From CAYZEZ01 sp964477295 (GTDB lineage: Bacteria > Bacteroidota > Bacteroidia > Bacteroidales > SM23-62): 24,812 nucleotides of DNA. The stretch is from positions 1 through 24,812 of the forward strand of contig CAYZEZ010000027.1 in NCBI GenBank assembly GCA_964477295.1, in the 5' to 3' direction. The notes below the pieces were generated by a model, which worked only from the letters and a program-made list of their open reading frames with translations, had not been told where the DNA came from and searched no databases. This document shows, one piece after another, positions 21,353-24,812 of the stretch. Made by a program: the position numbers and the translations under genes. Positions within the stretch are counted from its first letter, which is position 1; each line of letters starts with the position of its first letter.

Positions 21353-22234
21353 TTACCATTCAAGGCTTCCTTCCAGCCGGATATCATTGAGGTCTTCCTG
21401 GCTCAGGCCATGCCACCTGCATCCTTTTTTTGAACAAATATGAAAATCCACCAGTCGCCTTGTTGCACTCACAAGAACCCTGGCAACCACACTTCCACAA
21501 TCTTCACACTTTAAATCATCCAGGATCAGGGACTTATCACAATGAAAACATTTTATATCACCAATGAATTCATCTTCGGGGATCAGAATTGTGGACCTGG
21601 ACGTAAAAATATTCAGGTAAGGGCTCAACATTAAGAATCCGCTATCCTTTTCTCTATCTACTTTTAACTTTATAGAACCTTGTTCGATAAGGGATTTTTT
21701 ACAGTGTGGACAGTATGACTGTAAAAAAGTCCCTGTCTTCATGATTTCAATTTTTTGTTCTTCCTCAGTCTTTGGACTTTTGTCTTTTTTCGGGATTGAC
21801 ATTTCTTCAACATAGGGTCGCTCATAATATCCGGAATCAATATATAATTTTTTGAGAGCAAATGAAAAGTCGACGAACTTTACCAAATGGTTCTTGCAGC
21901 CCACCCTTGAGCAGATACTGACATTCCCACCAACTTCAAGTTCAAATGGGATCATTGGAGCCTTGCACAGTTCACACTTTACTTTGCTTTGCAGTTGTGA
22001 ATTGCAAGTGGGACAAAAAAGTTTAATTGTTTTGTTTTTCGTGATCTCAATGTCAGATAAATAATTATAGCTCTCCCATACAGAGCTGAAATGGATTAAT
22101 CCCTCCTCATCACCACAACTTACTTTGATTTTGATGCTTGGAACATTATCCACATAACGGTCATCATCCATCAAGGATTGGCCACAGACCGGACACTTTA
22201 CTCTTAACGAGACCAGGTTTAACATTTCGTCCAT
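21353..22234 (-). CDS. Uncharacterised protein with duplicated zinc-ribbon module (293 aa)
   Basis: I do not recognise this protein. It is soluble, with no signal peptide or membrane segment. Its halves repeat the same plan. First half: CPVC, then C(P)TC, CELC and IC-x4-GCKNH (residues ~14-118). Second half: CPHC, then CFHC, CEDC and ICSKKGCRWH (~176-280). Between them is a charged linker (~145-170, KKDKSPKTEEEQK). The paired CxxC knuckles suggest two or more structural Zn sites per half. It converges on nfnB with only 29 bases between stops and sits between two redox operons, so a regulatory, assembly or maturation role is possible but unproved. MDE at 22234 is the chosen start; Met 4 is an alternative. 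Confidence 0.8.
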   Translation of the reverse strand: MDEMLNLVSLRVKCPVCGQSLMDDDRYVDNVPSIKIKVSCGDEEGLIHFSSVWESYNYLSDIEITKNKTIKLFCPTCNSQLQSKVKCELCKAPMIPFELEVGGNVSICSRVGCKNHLVKFVDFSFALKKLYIDSGYYERPYVEEMSIPKKDKSPKTEEEQKIEIMKTGTFLQSYCPHCKKSLIEQGSIKLKVDREKDSGFLMLSPYLNIFTSRSTILIPEDEFIGDIKCFHCDKSLILDDLKCEDCGSVVARVLVSATRRLVDFHICSKKGCRWHGLSQEDLNDIRLEGSLEW

Positions 22235-22594
22235 TTCCAGGTTTTTTGGTTTAGAGATAAATTTATGAATTAATGCAATGCATGTAAAGTCCTAAAACAT
22301 GTTTTCCAATAGATAAAGAGCCTGAAACGAGTTGCTAATGACATAATTTTGTAACATGGTCATTCTGTCCCGCCGTGCCCCGCCGTGCCCCGCCGTGCCC
22401 CGATTACTCGGGGATTACTCGGGGATTACCCGGGGATTACCCGGGGAGTACCCGGGATCAGAATCTACTAGATCCTGAAACAAGTTCAGGATGACTAGAT
22501 ATCAATTATATTATGAATCTCAGTTCCTGAGTTCTGTGCTTCAGGATGACGTGATATTGAGATTTCAAACAGCCGCTTTTCCTTAAACAGTAAC
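22235..22594. other. Intergenic spacer carrying palindromic repeat copy 2
   Basis: A 360-base non-coding region upstream of the zinc-ribbon gene (minus strand) and downstream of the second nfnB. It holds the GC-rich repeat at 22359-22495 and, further right, a partial echo of its end (CTTCAGGATGACGTGAT). No coding frame or confident promoter was seen. Confidence 0.6.
22359..22495. repeat. GC-rich dispersed palindromic repeat (copy 2) with internal microrepeats
   Basis: Starts GTCATTCTG and ends CAGGATGAC, giving inverted termini. Inside are three exact copies of CGCCGTGCCC (22371-22400), then five 11-base units (GATTACTCGGG twice, GATTACCCGGG twice, GAGTACCCGGG once; 22402-22456), then GATCCTGAAACAAGTTCAGG. 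It shares blocks and order with copy 1 at 16529-16760. It looks like a non-autonomous dispersed repeat (REP- or MITE-like); no transposase is present. Confidence 0.8.
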
Positions 22595-24136
22595 CTATTT
22601 TGCAAAATCCATGATCTCACCTATCGTTTTAAACTCCTTAATGAGTGAGATGATCTTTCTTACTTGTTCTTTGATATAACGGTCCATAGCGGAAGCTGCC
22701 TTTCTCCCGTCTCCCATCGCGAGAATGACCGTTGCTCCTCCCCTGACAATATCGCCTCCTGCAAAAATATCAGGGATTGAAGTCTGCATGGTATCCTTAT
22801 TCACGTTGATCGTCCCCCACGAAGAGACATCTAATTCGGCCATGCTCTGAGGAATGATCGGATTTGGAGAAACGCCTATACTTACAACGACAGTATCCAC
22901 TTCAATTTCATATTCTGAGCCTTCAATAGGGACAGGCCTCCTGCGGCCTGAGTCATCAGGTTCGCCCAGTTCCATTTTCTGGATCCTCATTTTATTGACC
23001 CTCCCTTTCTCATCAGCAAAATACTCAACCGGATTATTCAGGTTCAGAAATTCAATTCCTTCCTCCTTTGCATGTTTGATTTCCTCATTCCTGGCTGGCA
23101 TTTCTTCGATTGAACGACGGTAGATAATAACTGACCTCTCTGCACCCAGTCTTTTAGAAATCCTGACGGCATCCATGGCTGTATTTCCTCCCCCAACGAT
23201 GGCAACATTTTTACCACTGATCACCGGCGTATCATAGTCAGAATGAGCTGCTTTCATTAAATTAATCCGCGTAAGATATTCATTGGCAGAGTATATCCCG
23301 GTATAATTCTCACCGGGAATGTTCATGAAGTTTGGCAGTCCTGCACCACTTCCAACAAGGAATGCAGTAAATCCATCTTTCCGGAGATCTTCAACAGATG
23401 CCGTTTTACCAACAATAAAATTTGTGATGAACTTAACTCCCATCCTTTTCAGGATGTCAATCTCCACATCCACCTTGCTGTTTGGAAGCCGGAATTCAGG
23501 TATCCCATATTTTAAAACCCCTCCAATTTCGTGTAATGCCTCAAACACGGTAACATCGTATCCCATTTTTGCCATATCACCGGCAAAGGCCAATCCGGCC
23601 GGACCAGATCCTATGGAGGCTACCTTTATGCCATTGTATGCAGTAATTTCAGGCACTGAGATATTACCACTGTTTTGCTCGTAATCCGCGGCAAATCTTT
23701 CCAGATTTCCAATTGCAACAGGAGGTTTTTTTAACTTTTGAGGGTAAAAACATACCTGTTCACATTGAACCTCCTGTGGACATACCCGTCCACATACAGC
23801 AGGTAAAGCATTTGTTTCCTTCAGGACCTTCGCAGCATCTAAGAATTCACCCGCTTCGATCTTTTTGATAAACTTTGGGATATTGATACCTACAGGACAA
23901 CCGGTAATACACGTTGGATTAGGGCAGTCAATACATCGCCGGGCTTCATGCATAGCCTGTTCTTCAGACAGCCCCAGGTTAACCTCTGTGAAATTTTTAT
24001 TACGTTTATCCGGTTCCTGTTCAGGCATATCCAGACGTTCCAACTGGGTTCTATCCTTGTTTTTAAGTGTGCTGCGCAGTTCGACTCTCCACTCCTGTTC
24101 TCTCTCCTTTTTTAAATATTCCAGTAATCCTTCCAT
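22595..24136 (-). CDS. nfnB: NfnB/GltD-like subunit of NADH-dependent ferredoxin:NADP+ oxidoreductase, second copy (513 aa)
   Basis: The large subunit of NfnAB binds two [4Fe-4S] clusters, the bifurcating FAD and NADP(H). Motifs in order: an N-terminal extension of about 65 residues, CIDCPNPTCITGCP, CGRVCPQEVQCEQVC, FAD-binding GSGPAGLAFAGDMAKMG, GGVLKYGIPEFRLPN, NADPH-binding GGGNTAMDAVR with IYRRSIEEMPARNEE, and DIFAGGDIVRGGATVILAMG. It is about 50 residues longer than the plus-strand copy, from the N-terminal extension and a basic/helical tail (KIISLIKEFKTIGEIMDFAK). It lies 3 bases after the nfnA stop, so the two form an operon. A GltD role is possible by family, but pairing with nfnA makes Nfn far more likely. 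Confidence 0.92.
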   Translation of the reverse strand: MEGLLEYLKKEREQEWRVELRSTLKNKDRTQLERLDMPEQEPDKRNKNFTEVNLGLSEEQAMHEARRCIDCPNPTCITGCPVGINIPKFIKKIEAGEFLDAAKVLKETNALPAVCGRVCPQEVQCEQVCFYPQKLKKPPVAIGNLERFAADYEQNSGNISVPEITAYNGIKVASIGSGPAGLAFAGDMAKMGYDVTVFEALHEIGGVLKYGIPEFRLPNSKVDVEIDILKRMGVKFITNFIVGKTASVEDLRKDGFTAFLVGSGAGLPNFMNIPGENYTGIYSANEYLTRINLMKAAHSDYDTPVISGKNVAIVGGGNTAMDAVRISKRLGAERSVIIYRRSIEEMPARNEEIKHAKEEGIEFLNLNNPVEYFADEKGRVNKMRIQKMELGEPDDSGRRRPVPIEGSEYEIEVDTVVVSIGVSPNPIIPQSMAELDVSSWGTINVNKDTMQTSIPDIFAGGDIVRGGATVILAMGDGRKAASAMDRYIKEQVRKIISLIKEFKTIGEIMDFAK

Positions 24137-24139
24137 TTG

Positions 24140-24812
24140 CTAAGCTTTTCTGTATTTATTTACAAACTTTTCATAATCCACCGCTTCCTGTTCTTTATAG
24201 GTATTCAATCTCATTAACATTTCATCAAAATCAACCTGGTGGGCATCAAATTCAGGTCCGTCTACACACACGAACTTCGTCTTACCACCCACTGAAACCC
24301 TGCAGGCCCCGCACATGCCGGTACCATCAACCATTATAGTGTTTAAACTGGCCAGAGTAGGAATTTTGTACTTCTCAGTAAGCAGGGCAACAAATTTCAT
24401 CATTATAGCCGGACCAACGGTAACTGCCAAATCTACCTTTTCCCGCTTAATCACCTCCTCCATTCCATTTGTAACCAATCCCTTTTTTCCGTATGATCCG
24501 TCATCGGTCACTATCACCACTTCGTCGGAATGCTGCCGCATTTGTTCTTCCAGTATGATCAACTCCTTTGTCCTTGCAGCCAGGACAGTAATCACTTTAT
24601 TCCCGGCTTTTCCTAAAGCTTCTACAATAGGCAATAAAGGAGCAACACCTACACCTCCTCCTGAGGCAAGTACAGTTCCCACTTTCTCAATATGGGTCGG
24701 GTTGCCCAGGGGACCAACAATGTCGGATATGGCATCTCCAGGTTCCATATTACACAGTTTAATGGAACTTACACCGACTTTCTGAACAATGAGTGTTATG
24801 GTGCCTTTGTCA
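24140..24812 (-). CDS. nfnA: NfnA subunit, second copy, N-terminus beyond the right edge (224 aa visible)
   Basis: The frame stays open to the right edge, so the gene starts outside the window; the Met at 24748 is internal, since family-like sequence (DKGTITLIVQKVG) precedes it. It has the canonical nucleotide loop GGGVGVAPLLPI, the VGPAIMMKFV motif, and the [2Fe-2S] site DGTGMCGACR with a distal CVDGPEF. NfnA binds FAD, a [2Fe-2S] cluster and NAD(H), and pairs with NfnB for flavin-based bifurcation between NADH, NADPH and ferredoxin. Compared with the plus-strand paralogue it keeps the standard NAD(H) motifs. About 55 residues are probably missing at the start. Confidence 0.93.
   Translation of the reverse strand, partial: DKGTITLIVQKVGVSSIKLCNMEPGDAISDIVGPLGNPTHIEKVGTVLASGGGVGVAPLLPIVEALGKAGNKVITVLAARTKELIILEEQMRQHSDEVVIVTDDGSYGKKGLVTNGMEEVIKREKVDLAVTVGPAIMMKFVALLTEKYKIPTLASLNTIMVDGTGMCGACRVSVGGKTKFVCVDGPEFDAHQVDFDEMLMRLNTYKEQEAVDYEKFVNKYRKA

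Noticed and set aside
22371..22456. CRISPR array
   Set aside because: The units are 10 and 11 bases with no spacers; this is a microrepeat inside a palindromic element.

Overview
The window looks like a scaffold piece from an anaerobic member of the Bacteroidota. The evidence is a giant secreted protein built from CUB, PKD-like, SprB-like and HYR-like repeats, AT-rich leaders without clear Shine-Dalgarno sites, and the redox gene content. It holds two 100-base N gaps, so it is probably a draft or metagenome assembly. No rRNA, tRNA, CRISPR array, transposase or phage gene was seen.

Layout. Bases 1 to about 10303 (minus strand) are one open reading frame of at least 3,434 codons that leaves the window on the left. 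It encodes a signal peptide, a CUB-like domain, a PKD-like domain, two Ig-like repeats, 18 tandem repeats of about 133 residues, two SprB-like repeats and six HYR-like repeats of 80 residues. Because its stop codon is outside the window, it is easily missed, and many short spurious frames lie inside it. Next on the minus strand is the three-gene proton-translocating transhydrogenase pntA-pntA2-pntB (10720-13664). Divergent from it, a plus-strand operon (14209-21323) encodes NuoE-like, NuoF-like, NuoG-like, NfnA-like and NfnB-like subunits. A convergent minus-strand gene (21353-22234) encodes an unrecognised protein with a duplicated Cys-rich zinc-ribbon module. After a spacer with a GC-rich palindromic repeat comes a second, canonical-looking nfnA-nfnB pair on the minus strand (22595 to beyond the right edge).

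How the genes fit together. From 10720 to the right edge nearly everything concerns exchange of electrons among NADH, NADPH and ferredoxin. PntAB couples NADH/NADP+ exchange to the proton gradient. NfnAB couples NADH, NADPH and ferredoxin by flavin-based electron bifurcation. The five-gene operon resembles the Stn-type bifurcating transhydrogenase (NuoE + NuoF + a NuoG/GltD hybrid). Here, however, the NuoG-like and GltD-like parts are separate genes and an extra NfnA-like subunit sits between them. That NfnA-like subunit has an altered nucleotide-binding loop, and the NuoG-like subunit has no molybdenum ligand. This operon is the most interesting part of the window. Both N gaps are flanked by exact direct repeats (55 and 20 bases) and are probably assembly artefacts.
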